From Micromonospora cathayae (GTDB taxonomy: Bacteria > Actinomycetota > Actinomycetes > Mycobacteriales > Micromonosporaceae), in assembly GCF_028993575.1 (NCBI RefSeq), contig NZ_CP118615.1, positions 1,922,001 through 1,986,000 on the forward strand: a stretch of 64,000 nucleotides of DNA. Reading direction: 5' to 3'. Below the pieces are notes generated by a model. It searched no databases and was not told the DNA's origin. It saw only the letters and a program-made list of their open reading frames with translations. Shown one piece after another: positions 15,546-24,249 of the stretch; position 1 is the stretch's first letter; the number at the start of each line of letters is the position of its first letter. The position numbers and the translations under genes are program-made.

Positions 15546-18380
15546 GTGCTGGTACTGGTGGCGGTCCATGCGCTGGCAGCCGTGGTCGCCCCAGGGCTGG
15601 TACGCATCTGGGGCCGAAGCGCACTCTACTCCCTCGCGGCCGTACCGGGGGCCACCCTGGTCTGGGCGCTGGCCCACACCGGTCAGGTCCGCGCCGGTGA
15701 GCCGGTGGTCGAGACGTACCCCTGGGTGCCCCGCCTCGGCCTGGAGATCGCCCTGCGGATGGGCACCCTGGCCTGGTTGATGGTGGTGCTGGTCGGCGGG
15801 GTCGGCGCGCTGGTGCTGGTCTACAGCGCCCGCTACTTCCGCTCCGACGACCCCGGCCTGGGCCGGTTCGCGGCGGTGTTCGTCGCGTTCGCCGGGGCCA
15901 TGCTGGGCCTGGTGGTCTCCGACGACCTGCTGCTGCTCTACGTCTTCTGGGAACTCACCACCGTCTTTTCCTACCTGCTGATCGGGTACGACCCGGCGAA
16001 ACGGGCCAGCCGGCGGGCCGCCATGCAGGCGCTGCTGGTCACCACGCTGGGCGGCCTGGCCATGCTGGCCGGGTTCGTGATGCTCGGCCAGCACGCCGGC
16101 ACGTACCGCTGGTCGGAGATCGCCGAGAACCTGCCCGGCGGCGGCTACCTGGCGGTGGCGCTGGTACTGGTGCTGCTCGGCGCGCTCAGCAAGTCGGCGA
16201 TCTTCCCGTTCACCTTCTGGCTGCCCCGGGCGATGGCCGCCCCCACCCCGGTCAGCGCGTACCTGCACGCCGCGGCGATGGTCAAGGCCGGCGTGTTCCT
16301 GGTCGCGCTGTTCGGTCCGGCGGTCGCCGAGGTCACCGTGTGGCGGGTGGTGCTGCTCACCGCCGGCCTGGTCACCCTCTTCGTCGGGGCCTGGTCCGCG
16401 CTGCGCCAGGACGACCTGAAACTGCTGCTGGCGTACGGCACGGTCAGCCAACTGGGTCTGCTGATGGTGGTGCTCGGGGCCGGCACCCGGGACGCCGCGC
16501 TGGCCGGGGCGGCGATGGTGCTGGCGCACGCCCTCTTCAAGGCCACCCTGTTCCTGGTGGTCGGCATCGTCGACCACGCCACCGGCACCCGGGACCTGCG
16601 CGAACTCAGCGGCCTCGGCCGGCGGGCACCGGCGCTGGCGGTGGTGGCGACGCTCGCCGCCGCGTCGATGGCCGGCCTGCCGCCGCTGGCCGGGTTCGTC
16701 GCCAAGGAGGCCGCGTTCGAGGCGTTCCAGCACGGCGGCCCGGCCGACCTGGTGGTGCTGGTCGGCGTGGTGGCCGGCTCGGCGCTGACCGTGGCGTACA
16801 CGCTGCGGTTCCTGTGGGGCGCGTTCGCCGGCAAGCCGGACGTCGCCGCCACCGAACCGAAGCCGGTGCGCTGGTCGTTCCTGGCGGCCCCGGCCCTGCT
16901 CGCCGTGGCCGGGCTGGGCGTCGGGGTGGGCGCCCCGGCGATCGACAAGCTGCTCGCCCCGTACGCCGACGGGTACCCCACCAGCGAGACCCCCTACCAC
17001 CTGGCGCTCTGGCACGGCCCGACGCTGGCGCTGGGGCTGTCCGTGCTGGCGGTGGCGGCCGGGGCCGGGCTCTTCCTGCTGGCCCGCCGGGGCCGGTTCC
17101 GGCCCGGCCAGGTGCTGCCGTTCGACGGGACGAGCGTCTACCAGCGGGTGATCGACGGGACGGACCGGGCGGCGGTCGAACTGACCGGTGCCACCCAGCG
17201 GGGTTCGCTGCCGTTCTACCTGGGCGTCATCCTGATCATCCTGGTGGTGCTGCCCGGTGGCGCGCTGATCGCCGGCAACCCGTGGCCGGCCGGCTTCCGG
17301 GCCTGGGACACCCCGCTCCAGGCGGTCGCCGCCGCGGTGGTGGTGGTCTCCGCGATCGCCGCCGCCCGCGCCCTGCGCCGGCTGACCGCGATGATCCTGG
17401 TCGGGGTGGCCGGCTACGGCACCGCGCTGCTGTTCGTCCTGCACGGTGCCCCCGACCTGGCGCTCACCCAGTTCCTGGTGGAGACCGTCACGATCGTGAT
17501 GTTCGTGCTGGTGCTGCGCCGGCTGCCGGAGAAGTTCTCGGAACGGCCGATCCGGGCCAGCCGGCGCGGCCGGATCGCGCTCGGCGTCGCGGTCGGCGCG
17601 GTCACCGCCGGCATGGCGTACGTGGCCGCCGGCGGGCGGGTCGCCGTACCGATCTCGGTGGGCTTCCCCGAGGAGGCGGTCTCCTACGGCGGCGGCAAGA
17701 ACGTGGTCAACGTGACCCTGGTCGACATCCGGGCCTGGGACACCATGGGCGAGATCGCGGTACTGGTGGTGGCCGCCACCGGCGTGGCCAGCCTGATCTT
17801 CCGCCGGGCCCGGGACCTGGACCGGCGCAGCGGCATCCCGGGGGAGCGGAGCGCGCTGCCGTCGCGTCCCCGGTGGCTGCTCACCGGGGACACCACCCGC
17901 CGCCAGTCGGTGATCCTCCAGGTGGTCACCCGGCTGCTCTTCCACGCCATCGCGGTCTTCTCCATCTACCTGCTCTTCTCCGGGCACAACGCCCCCGGTG
18001 GCGGGTTCGCCGCCGGCCTGGTCGCCGGGCTGGCACTGACCGTGCGGTACCTGGCCGGTGGGCGTACCGAGCTGAACAGCGCCGCCCCGGTCGACGCCGG
18101 CGCGGTGCTCGGCGCGGGACTCTTCGTCGCGGTGGGCACCGGCGTGGCCGCGATGCCGTTCGGCGGGGAGTTCCTGCAGAGCGCGGTCCTCGACTTCTAC
18201 CTGCCGGTGCTGGGCAAGCTGCACTTCGTCACGTCGGTCTTCTTCGACGTCGGGGTGTACCTGATCGTGGTCGGCCTGGTGCTGGACATCCTGCGCAGCC
18301 TCGGCGCGGAGATGGACCGGCAGCACGAGATCGAACGGGCCGAGGCGCCCGCCGACGAACGGGACAAGGAGCTGGTGTGA
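15546..18380 (+). CDS. mrpA: Mrp cation/proton antiporter subunit A, fused to B
   Basis: This 944-residue membrane protein has an N-terminal NuoL/MrpA-like proton-translocating domain. Examples are TTVFSYLLIGYD, LGALSKSAIFPFTFWLPRAMAAPTPVSAYLHAAAMVKAG (key lysines and histidines) and GLPPLAGFVAKEAAFEAF. A MnhB/MrpB domain follows from about residue 780 (LFSGHNAPGGGFAAGLVAGLALTVRYLAGG). MrpA/B fusions are common in actinobacteria. GTG 15546 follows GGGGAGGGT. Its stop overlaps the start of mrpC (GTGA). The complex exports Na+ (or K+/Ca2+) in exchange for protons and supports pH and salt homeostasis. Confidence 0.95.
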   Translation: MLVLVAVHALAAVVAPGLVRIWGRSALYSLAAVPGATLVWALAHTGQVRAGEPVVETYPWVPRLGLEIALRMGTLAWLMVVLVGGVGALVLVYSARYFRSDDPGLGRFAAVFVAFAGAMLGLVVSDDLLLLYVFWELTTVFSYLLIGYDPAKRASRRAAMQALLVTTLGGLAMLAGFVMLGQHAGTYRWSEIAENLPGGGYLAVALVLVLLGALSKSAIFPFTFWLPRAMAAPTPVSAYLHAAAMVKAGVFLVALFGPAVAEVTVWRVVLLTAGLVTLFVGAWSALRQDDLKLLLAYGTVSQLGLLMVVLGAGTRDAALAGAAMVLAHALFKATLFLVVGIVDHATGTRDLRELSGLGRRAPALAVVATLAAASMAGLPPLAGFVAKEAAFEAFQHGGPADLVVLVGVVAGSALTVAYTLRFLWGAFAGKPDVAATEPKPVRWSFLAAPALLAVAGLGVGVGAPAIDKLLAPYADGYPTSETPYHLALWHGPTLALGLSVLAVAAGAGLFLLARRGRFRPGQVLPFDGTSVYQRVIDGTDRAAVELTGATQRGSLPFYLGVILIILVVLPGGALIAGNPWPAGFRAWDTPLQAVAAAVVVVSAIAAARALRRLTAMILVGVAGYGTALLFVLHGAPDLALTQFLVETVTIVMFVLVLRRLPEKFSERPIRASRRGRIALGVAVGAVTAGMAYVAAGGRVAVPISVGFPEEAVSYGGGKNVVNVTLVDIRAWDTMGEIAVLVVAATGVASLIFRRARDLDRRSGIPGERSALPSRPRWLLTGDTTRRQSVILQVVTRLLFHAIAVFSIYLLFSGHNAPGGGFAAGLVAGLALTVRYLAGGRTELNSAAPVDAGAVLGAGLFVAVGTGVAAMPFGGEFLQSAVLDFYLPVLGKLHFVTSVFFDVGVYLIVVGLVLDILRSLGAEMDRQHEIERAEAPADERDKELV

Positions 18381-18838
18381 CCCCCAACCTCACCTACGTC
18401 CTGGTGGTCGGCGTGCTGTTCGCCGCCGGGGTGACGCTGCTGCTGGAACGCAGCCTGACCCGGGTGCTGATGGGCGTCATCCTGCTCGGCAACGGAGCGA
18501 ACCTGCTGCTGCTCACCGGCGGCCGGGCCGGCGGACCGCCGATCGTCGGCACCACGCCGGAGGGTGCGATGAGCGACCCGCTGCCGCAGGCGATGGTGCT
18601 CACCGCCATCGTCATCACCCTCGGCATGACCGCGTTCCTGCTCGCCCTCTCCTACCGCAGCTGGCACCTCAACGGCCACGACGAGGTGCAGGACGACGTG
18701 GAGGACCGCCGGATCATGGACCTGGCCGACCGGGACGAGGGGCCGGGCACCGCCGACGACGACGGATCCACCGCCGACGACGACGATCCGGACGAACCGG
18801 TCGCCGGAGCCGGCGTGACCGCCGGGAGGTCCGGATGA
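18377..18838 (+). CDS. mrpC: Mrp antiporter subunit C (NuoK-like)
   Basis: This 153-residue subunit has three membrane helices of the NuoK/MnhC type: TYVLVVGVLFAAGVTLLLERSL, RVLMGVILLGNGANLLLL and LPQAMVLTAIVITLGMTAFLLAL. The segment DPLPQAMVLTAIVI is a hallmark. The C-terminal 40 residues are very acidic (DDDGSTADDDDPDEP), a tail beyond the usual family length of about 110-115. GTG 18377 overlaps the mrpA stop and its stop overlaps the mrpD ATG, so the operon is tightly coupled. Confidence 0.93.
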   Translation: MTPNLTYVLVVGVLFAAGVTLLLERSLTRVLMGVILLGNGANLLLLTGGRAGGPPIVGTTPEGAMSDPLPQAMVLTAIVITLGMTAFLLALSYRSWHLNGHDEVQDDVEDRRIMDLADRDEGPGTADDDGSTADDDDPDEPVAGAGVTAGRSG

Positions 18839-20418
18839 ACCTGAACCATCTGGTGCCGCTGCCGGTGGTGCTGCCGCTGCTCGGTGCGGCCCTGACCCTG
18901 ATGCTGGCCGGGCGTCCCCGCGCCCAGCGTTGGGTCAGCCTCACCGTCCTCACCGTCACCGTCGCGGTGGCCGCGACACTGCTGATCCAGACCACGCTGA
19001 ACGGGCCGATCGTGGTCGAGGTGGGCGGGTGGGTCGCCCCGCTGGGCATCGTGCTGGTCGCCGACCAGTTGGCCGCGTTGATGCTGGTCGTCTCGGCCGC
19101 CGTCACGCTCTGCGTGCTGGTCTACTCGATCGGGCAGGGCATGGCCGACGGCAACGAGGAGACGCCGCTGTCGGTGTACCACCCGACGTACCTGGTACTC
19201 ACCGCCGGGGTGTGCAACGCGTTCCTCTCCGGCGACCTGTTCAACCTGTACGTGGGCTTCGAGATCCTGCTGGTCGCCAGCTACGTGCTGCTCACCCTGG
19301 GCAGCACCGAGACCCGGATCCGGGCCGGTACGACGTACGTGGTGGTCAGCCTGCTCTCGTCGCTGATCTTCCTGGTCGCGATCGGGCTGGTCTACTCGGC
19401 GACCGGCACCCTCAACCTGGCCCAGCTGGTCGACCGGCTGGACGCGCTGCCGGACAATCTGCGCCTGGTCCTCCAGGGCATGCTGCTGCTCGCCTTCGGC
19501 ATCAAGGCCGCCGTGTTCCCGCTGTCGGCGTGGCTGCCGGACAGCTACCCCACCGCCCCGGCCCCGGTCACCGCGGTCTTCGCCGGCCTGCTGACCAAGG
19601 TCGGCGTGTACGCGATCATCCGGACCGAGACGCTGCTGTTCCCCGGCGGGCGGACCGCCGACCTGCTGCTCTGGGCGGCCGGGCTGACCATGGTGGTGGG
19701 CATCCTTGGCGCGGTGGCGCAGTCCGACATCAAACGTCTGCTGTCGTTCACCCTGATCAGCCACATCGGGTACATGCTGTTCGGGGTCGGGTTGACCACC
19801 TCGCTCGGGCTGGCCGCGGCGATCTTCTACGTGGTGCACCACATCACCATCCAGACCACCCTGTTCCTCGCCGCCGGCCTGGTCGAACGACGCGGCGGCA
19901 GCACCGCCCTGGACCGGCTGGGCGGGCTGGCCCGACTGTCACCCCTGTTGGCCGTGCTGTTCTTCGTGCCGGCGCTCAACCTGGCCGGCATACCACCGTT
20001 CTCCGGGTTCCTCGGCAAGCTGGGTCTGGTGCAGGCCGGCGTGGACGACGGCGGTCCGCTGGCCTGGGGCCTGGTCGCCGGGGGCCTGCTGACCAGCCTG
20101 CTCACCCTCTACGCCATCGCCCGGGTGTGGAACCTGGCGTTCTGGCGGGCGCCGCACCCGGACATGCCGGCCGCCGGGGACACCGTACGGGCCGCCCGGA
20201 CGGCGGGCGCGGAACAGCCGCACGACGATCCGCCCGCCGACCAGCAGGGCGCGATGCTGCCCCGAACGATGGTCGTCTCCACCGCCGCCCTGGTGGTGTT
20301 CGGGCTGGCGCTGACCGTGGTCGCCGGCCCGCTGATGGAGATCAGCACCGACGCCGCCGACGACCTGCTGCGCCGTACCCCGTACGTGGAAGCCGTCTAC
20401 CCGGAGGGGCCGCCGTGA
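18835..20418 (+). CDS. mrpD: Mrp antiporter subunit D (NuoN/NuoM-like)
   Basis: This 527-residue polytopic protein belongs to the NuoL/M/N family. It has VGFEILLVASYVLLTLGS, the conserved GIKAAVFPLSAWLPDSYPTAPAPVTAVFAGLLTKVGVYAIIR block with the proton-path lysines, and NLAGIPPFSGFLGKLGLV. ATG 18835 overlaps the mrpC stop. It pairs with MrpA as the second antiporter-like subunit of the complex. Length is normal and no frameshift is seen. Confidence 0.95.
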   Translation: MNLNHLVPLPVVLPLLGAALTLMLAGRPRAQRWVSLTVLTVTVAVAATLLIQTTLNGPIVVEVGGWVAPLGIVLVADQLAALMLVVSAAVTLCVLVYSIGQGMADGNEETPLSVYHPTYLVLTAGVCNAFLSGDLFNLYVGFEILLVASYVLLTLGSTETRIRAGTTYVVVSLLSSLIFLVAIGLVYSATGTLNLAQLVDRLDALPDNLRLVLQGMLLLAFGIKAAVFPLSAWLPDSYPTAPAPVTAVFAGLLTKVGVYAIIRTETLLFPGGRTADLLLWAAGLTMVVGILGAVAQSDIKRLLSFTLISHIGYMLFGVGLTTSLGLAAAIFYVVHHITIQTTLFLAAGLVERRGGSTALDRLGGLARLSPLLAVLFFVPALNLAGIPPFSGFLGKLGLVQAGVDDGGPLAWGLVAGGLLTSLLTLYAIARVWNLAFWRAPHPDMPAAGDTVRAARTAGAEQPHDDPPADQQGAMLPRTMVVSTAALVVFGLALTVVAGPLMEISTDAADDLLRRTPYVEAVYPEGPP

Positions 20419-21047
20419 GTGCCGACCCGATGACGCCGGGCCAACCGGTCGAACCGCAGGACCCGCCGCTGACCCGCCGGGCACGCCGCCGCAACCTGGC
20501 GACCGCGGTGGTCTTCCTGGTCGCCGTCTGGGTGCTGCTCTGGGGGACCTTCACCTGGGCCAACGTGATCAGTGGACTGGTGGTGGTCGCGGTGCTGCTG
20601 ACCGTCTTCCCGCTGCCACCGGTGACCTTCGCCGGACGGATCCACCCGTGGGGGCTGCTCCGGTTCACCGGAAGGTTCCTGGTCGACCTGGTGGTGGCGA
20701 GCGCCCAGATCGCCGGGCTGGCGCTGAGGTTCGGGCACACCCCACGCGGCGCGATCATCGCGGTGCCGCTGCGGATCGCCTCGGACCTGAACCTCACCCT
20801 CACCGCCGAGGCGCTGTCCCTGGTGCCCGGCAGCCTGATCCTGGAAGCCGACCGGAGCACCGGCACCCTCTACATCCACGTGCTCGGGGTGCACACCCTC
20901 GACGACGTCGAGCGGTTCCGGCGCAGCGTCCTGGCCCTGGAGGAACGGATCATCGCCGCGATCGGGTCACCGGACGAACAGCGCCGGATGGCCGCCGCCA
21001 CCCGTACCGGCCCGCCGCCGGCCGACCTGGAAGGGGCACCGACGTGA
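20415..21047 (+). CDS. mrpE: Mrp antiporter subunit E
   Basis: This 210-residue MnhE/MrpE family subunit has N-terminal membrane helices (RNLATAVVFLVAVWVLLWG, ISGLVVVAVLLTVFPLPPV) followed by the cytoplasmic family block SDLNLTLTAEALSLVPGSLILEAD and YIHVLGVHTLDDVE. GTG 20415 overlaps the mrpD stop (GTGA). The N-terminal 25 residues (PMTPGQPVEPQDPPLTRRARRR) are a short extension before the first helix. Confidence 0.93.
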   Translation: MSADPMTPGQPVEPQDPPLTRRARRRNLATAVVFLVAVWVLLWGTFTWANVISGLVVVAVLLTVFPLPPVTFAGRIHPWGLLRFTGRFLVDLVVASAQIAGLALRFGHTPRGAIIAVPLRIASDLNLTLTAEALSLVPGSLILEADRSTGTLYIHVLGVHTLDDVERFRRSVLALEERIIAAIGSPDEQRRMAAATRTGPPPADLEGAPT

Positions 21048-21307
21048 CCGCCGTCGCCGTGACCGTCACCGCGCTGCTCGCCGTGGCCGGTGGGCTCACC
21101 CTGATCCGCATCATCCGGGGCCCGTCCATCCTGGACCGGGCGGTCGCCACCGACGTGCTGCTGGCCATCATCGTCGCGGCCATCGCCACCGAGACCGCGT
21201 ACAGCCGGGACGCCACCGCCCTGCCGGTGTTGGTGGTGCTCGCCATCCTCGGCTTCGTCAGCTCGGTCAGCGTGGCCCGGTTCGTCGCCCGGAAGGACCC
21301 GAAGTGA
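21044..21307 (+). CDS. mrpF: Mrp antiporter subunit F
   Basis: This 87-residue MnhF/MrpF subunit has three helices and the family motif RIIRGPSILDRAVATDVL (RGP..DR.v..D). GTG 21044 overlaps the mrpE stop and its stop overlaps the GTG of mrpG. It is small but clear from motif, length and position in the operon. Confidence 0.92.
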   Translation: MTAVAVTVTALLAVAGGLTLIRIIRGPSILDRAVATDVLLAIIVAAIATETAYSRDATALPVLVVLAILGFVSSVSVARFVARKDPK

Positions 21308-21663
21308 ACGCGGTCCTCGACGCCGCCGCGGCGGTCTGCCTGATCGCCGGGGCGCTGCTCAGCCTGGCCGCCGGGGTGGCCCTGGTCCGCTTCCCCGACC
21401 TGCTGTCCCGGATGCACGCCGCCGCCAAACCGCAGGTGCTCGGGCTGCTGCTGGTGCTGCTCGGGTGCGCCCTGCGGCTGCGGACCCAGGTGGACATCAC
21501 CACGCTCGTCCTGGTCGGGGCGTTCCAGCTGGCCAGCGCGCCGGTCGCCGCGCACATGGTCGGCCGGGCGGCGTACCCGCACGACGAGATCCGGTTCGAT
21601 CTGCTGGTCACCGACGAACTCGCCGCCCACCTGGACCGGCTCAGCGGCGACCGCCAGCCCTGA
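21304..21663 (+). CDS. mrpG: Mrp antiporter subunit G
   Basis: This 119-residue MnhG/MrpG subunit has three helices with the motif GVALVRFPDLLSRMHAAAKPQVLGLLLVLLG and the terminal block LTSAPVAAHMVGRAAY-like (here LASAPVAAHMVGRAAY). It ends the operon. The following 190 bases hold short repeats and the end of the convergent methyltransferase gene. Confidence 0.93.
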   Translation: MNAVLDAAAAVCLIAGALLSLAAGVALVRFPDLLSRMHAAAKPQVLGLLLVLLGCALRLRTQVDITTLVLVGAFQLASAPVAAHMVGRAAYPHDEIRFDLLVTDELAAHLDRLSGDRQP

Positions 21664-21728
21664 CGGTCCGGCCGGACCGTTGCGGCCCGGTGCCCCACGG
21701 CGGGCCCGGTGAACCGGTCCTCACCGCC

Positions 21729-21840
21729 GGGCCGTGGCGTGTCCGGACGGCCGTGCCGGTGGCGTGTCCCGGCCACCGTGCCGGTGCAGTGTCCCGGCCG
21801 CCGTGCCAGTGGCGTGTCCCGGCCGCCGGGTCGGTGGCCC
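21729..21840 (+). repeat. Imperfect 22-25 bp tandem repeats
   Basis: Four or five degenerate units of the form GGCC-(GCC)GTGCCGGTGGCGTGTCCC run from about 21729 to 21840; the clearest are 21749-21770, 21771-21795 and 21796-21820. They lie between mrpG and the convergent methyltransferase gene. No coding role is supported. Confidence 0.65.
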
Positions 21841-21853
21841 GGCGGGGCGCCGG

Positions 21854-22612
21854 TCAGCGCAGGGCGGCGACGACGGCGTCGGCACCACCGCGCCAGAGCA
21901 GGCCGGTCTCGGTGAAGCCCGCCGCCCGGAGCGCGTCGAGGTGCCAGGCGGCCGGTGGCAGCCAGTCGCTGCTGTGCCCACCGGGGTAGATCTGCCGGCG
22001 CTTCTCGGCCAGCGGCGCGAGCACCGGATCGGCGGCCACGTGGGCCCACCACGCCGGCCAGGAGAGCACCGCCCCGGCGGTGTACCTGGCCGTCCGGCGG
22101 GTCTCCTCCCGGGCGGTCAGCCGCGCGGTCAGCGTGGGTAGGCCCTCGTCGGGCATGTGGTCGGCGTTGGCGAACAGGCCACCGGGGCGGAGCAGACCGT
22201 GCAGTTCGGTGTAGAGGGCGGCCAGGCGCGGCCCGTCGATCCAGTGCAGGGCGGTGGCGGTGAGGATCGCGTCGTACCCCTGGTGCGGAAGCGCGGCGGC
22301 CCAGTCGGCGGCGTTCAGGTCGGCGGTGACGATGGTGGCCCGGTCGCCCAGCGACGCCTCGGCGATGGCGAGCAGGACGGGGTCGAGGTCGACCAGGGTG
22401 ACCTGGGCCCGGGGGAAGCGGGCCAGGGCCCGCAGGCTGATCGACCCGGTGCCGCCGGCCAGGTCGAGCAGCCGGGGCGAGTCGTGGTCGACGGTGGCGT
22501 CGACCGCGTCGAGCATGGTGCCGATCCGGTGCTCGCGGTCCGGCAGGTACGCCTCCTGCTGCCGGTCCCAGCTCTCCTGCCATGCCCAGGCGTCCAGCTC
22601 GTAAGGAATCAT
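21854..22612 (-). CDS. Class I SAM-dependent methyltransferase
   Basis: This 252-residue methyltransferase has the SAM-binding glycine motif LLDLAGGTGSISL (about residues 47-59), an acidic ribose-binding end of strand 2 (VTLVDLDP) and DAILTATALHWI, the usual strand 4 region of the Methyltransf_25/11 type. ATG 22612 (MIPYELDAWAWQESWDRQQ) gives the family's normal N-terminus; the longer in-frame reading runs into the neighbouring YccF gene and is rejected. Substrate unknown; stand-alone orphan methyltransferases of this type are common in actinomycetes. Confidence 0.82.
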   Translation of the reverse strand: MIPYELDAWAWQESWDRQQEAYLPDREHRIGTMLDAVDATVDHDSPRLLDLAGGTGSISLRALARFPRAQVTLVDLDPVLLAIAEASLGDRATIVTADLNAADWAAALPHQGYDAILTATALHWIDGPRLAALYTELHGLLRPGGLFANADHMPDEGLPTLTARLTAREETRRTARYTAGAVLSWPAWWAHVAADPVLAPLAEKRRQIYPGGHSSDWLPPAAWHLDALRAAGFTETGLLWRGGADAVVAALR

Positions 22613-22694
22613 GTCCTGCACGCTAGTTACCCGGCTGGACGTCGTCCAGGGATTGTTGCCAGTCATGTGCAACTGCCGAAGGCTGGCGACAAGG

Positions 22695-23075
22695 TCAGGG
22701 GGTCTCGACGACCTGCTGGCCCAGCGGCCAGAGCGCGGCCGGCACGAGCTTGAAGTTGGCGATGCCGAACGGAATCCCGATGATCGTGACGCACTGGGCG
22801 ACCCCGGCGACGATGTGGGAGAGGGCGAGCCACCAGCCGGCCACCACCAGCCAGACCACGTTCGCGGCACCGGAGGCCAGCCCGGCGTCCGGCTTCGGCA
22901 CCAGGGTGCGGCCGAAGGGCCAGAGAGAGTACGACGCCAGCCGCAGCGCGGCCACCCCGAACGGGATGGTGACGACCAGCGCGAAGCAGATCAGGGCCGC
23001 GATGCCGTACCCGATGGCCAGGACGAACCCACTGCCGAAGACGAACCACAACACGTTCAACAGAAAACGAATCAC
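22695..23075 (-). CDS. YccF domain membrane protein
   Basis: This 126-residue protein contains two copies of the YccF pattern: IRFLLNVLWFVFG...VTIPFGVAALRLASYSLWPFG and VVWLVVAGWWLALSHIVAGVAQCVTIIGIPFGIANFKLVPAALWPLG. Two to four membrane helices are evident. GTG 23075 matches the family N-terminus, although GGAGGG directly abuts it, an unusually short ribosome-site spacing. Function of YccF proteins is not established. Confidence 0.85.
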   Translation of the reverse strand: MIRFLLNVLWFVFGSGFVLAIGYGIAALICFALVVTIPFGVAALRLASYSLWPFGRTLVPKPDAGLASGAANVVWLVVAGWWLALSHIVAGVAQCVTIIGIPFGIANFKLVPAALWPLGQQVVETP

Positions 23076-23370
23076 CCCTCCATGGTGACCCGGCCCCGCC
23101 AGCCGTACCGCTGATCGGCGGAGGCCACGGCTGTGGGCCGTCGAGGCGGACCGCCCGCAGCGTGGCCGGTCACCGCTGACAGCGGTCACGCCGCCACTGT
23201 CAGGCACCTCTCAGGCTCCGTTGCTAGGTTTCCCCGCAACACGGAGTCCACTGGAGACGGTGCTGATTCCGTTGCCCGGAAACGGTTGTGTCCTGCTGTT
23301 CACGATCGTCCGCCGGGTCGTGTCCGTACCGCTGTCCGGCCGGTCCCGGCCGGGATTCGAAGGAGTGTGC

Positions 23371-23592
23371 ATGCCCGTCACCGCCGACCTCAACACCCTG
23401 GTCGACAAGGCATACCAGGACAAGACCCTCACCGAGCTGGTCGACGCCCCGGTTGCCGCTCTCGCCGGGGTCAGCGCCGGCGATGCCAAGCTGCTCAAGG
23501 AAGCCTTCAACATCGTCACCGTCGGTGACCTGGGCCGGAACCCGTACTTCCGGACCGCCAGCGCGCTGGTCGCGCTGACCGGCGACAAGTAG
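23371..23592 (+). CDS. Small conserved protein of unknown function (73 residues)
   Basis: ATG 23371 follows GAAGGAG with five bases between. The acidic-to-neutral product MPVTADLNTLVDKAYQDK... contains LTELVDAPVAALAGVSAGDAKLLKEAFNIVTVGDLG. Its alternating helices resemble a helix-hairpin-helix pair (LAGVSAGDAKLLKEAF, then VGDLGRNPYF), as found in DNA-binding or protein-docking small domains. I recall similar proteins in Micromonosporaceae but know no function. Codon use and ribosome site support it as real. It is followed by a strong hairpin. Confidence 0.75.
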   Translation: MPVTADLNTLVDKAYQDKTLTELVDAPVAALAGVSAGDAKLLKEAFNIVTVGDLGRNPYFRTASALVALTGDK

Positions 23593-23667
23593 GAGAGCCG
23601 GATGCCCGGCGGCGGCGGACTCGGGCCTCCACGGCCGCAGGGCATCCCGTCCGCGCTCTGATCAACT

Positions 23668-23725
23668 CGGGATGCGGCAGGTGGGGGTCAAGGCTGCGGC
23701 TGACACCCCGACATGCCGCATCCCG
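23668..23725 (+). terminator. Long hairpin downstream of the 73-residue protein gene
   Basis: A perfect 12-bp inverted repeat (CGGGATGCGGCA at 23668-23679, TGCCGCATCCCG at 23714-23725) encloses a second partial pairing (GGGGTCA with TGACACCCC). It is followed by TTT. The position after a short gene suggests a transcription terminator or a mRNA 3' end stabiliser. Confidence 0.6.
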
Positions 23726-23774
23726 TTTCACGTACACGACCCCCGACGACCCCGACCCGTCGGGTCATCACGCC

Positions 23775-23943
23775 GCCCGCTCGGCCCGCCCGCTCGGCCC
23801 GCCCGCTCGGCCCGCCCGCTCGGCCCGCCCGCTCGGCCCGCCCGCTCGGCCCGCCCGCTCGGCCCGCCCGCTCGGCCCGCCCGCTCGGCCCGCCCGCTCG
23901 GCCCGCCCGCTCGGCCCGCCCGCTCGGCCCGCCCGCCCGGGCC
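23775..23943. repeat. 13-bp tandem repeat array, 12 exact copies
   Basis: Twelve consecutive exact copies of GCCCGCTCGGCCC (23775-23930) are followed by one degenerate copy. Period 13 is not a multiple of three, so every frame reads a 13-residue repeat rich in Ala, Arg and Pro. There are no spacers, so it is not a CRISPR array. It is a variable-number-type minisatellite. Confidence 0.95.
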
Positions 23944-24249
23944 GGTCTCTGGGCCCTGCGCGGCTGCCGTGACGCGGGAGAAGGCGCTGCCTCTGTCACG
24001 CGGGATCACGTCGGGGTTTCCGTGCCGAGGTGACGACCGGCGCCCGGGCGGTGTCGGGGCCGGCGCGGGCGGTACGACGGCGGCGGTGAGCGGGCCGGCC
24101 GGCACCGCCTGACCACCGGTCAGACATCTTTCCTCCACTGTGTACGTTGGGCTCTTCATTCCCGCTCGGTCCCGCCCGGCGACCGCCCCACGGTCCCCGC
24201 GTCGGCCCGCCGACGGGTGGTCAACCGTGATCGAAGGATCGACAAACCT

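Larger units (their letters stand above)
23593..24249. other. Repeat-rich intergenic region
   Basis: About 650 bases without a supported gene between the 73-residue protein and the FAD oxidoreductase. It contains the hairpin at 23668-23725 and the 13-bp tandem array at 23775-23943. The proline/arginine-rich readings across the array are by-products of the repeat. The last 100 bases should hold the promoter of the downstream pair, but no convincing -35/-10 pair was seen. Confidence 0.6.

Noticed and set aside
23775..23943. Possible CRISPR array
   Set aside because: The copies are directly adjacent without spacers, the unit is only 13 bp, and no cas genes are present.
23672..24112. Proline/arginine-rich open frames through the 13-bp array on both strands
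   Set aside because: The 13-residue peptide repeats arise automatically from a period not divisible by three; there is no ribosome site or non-repeat homology.
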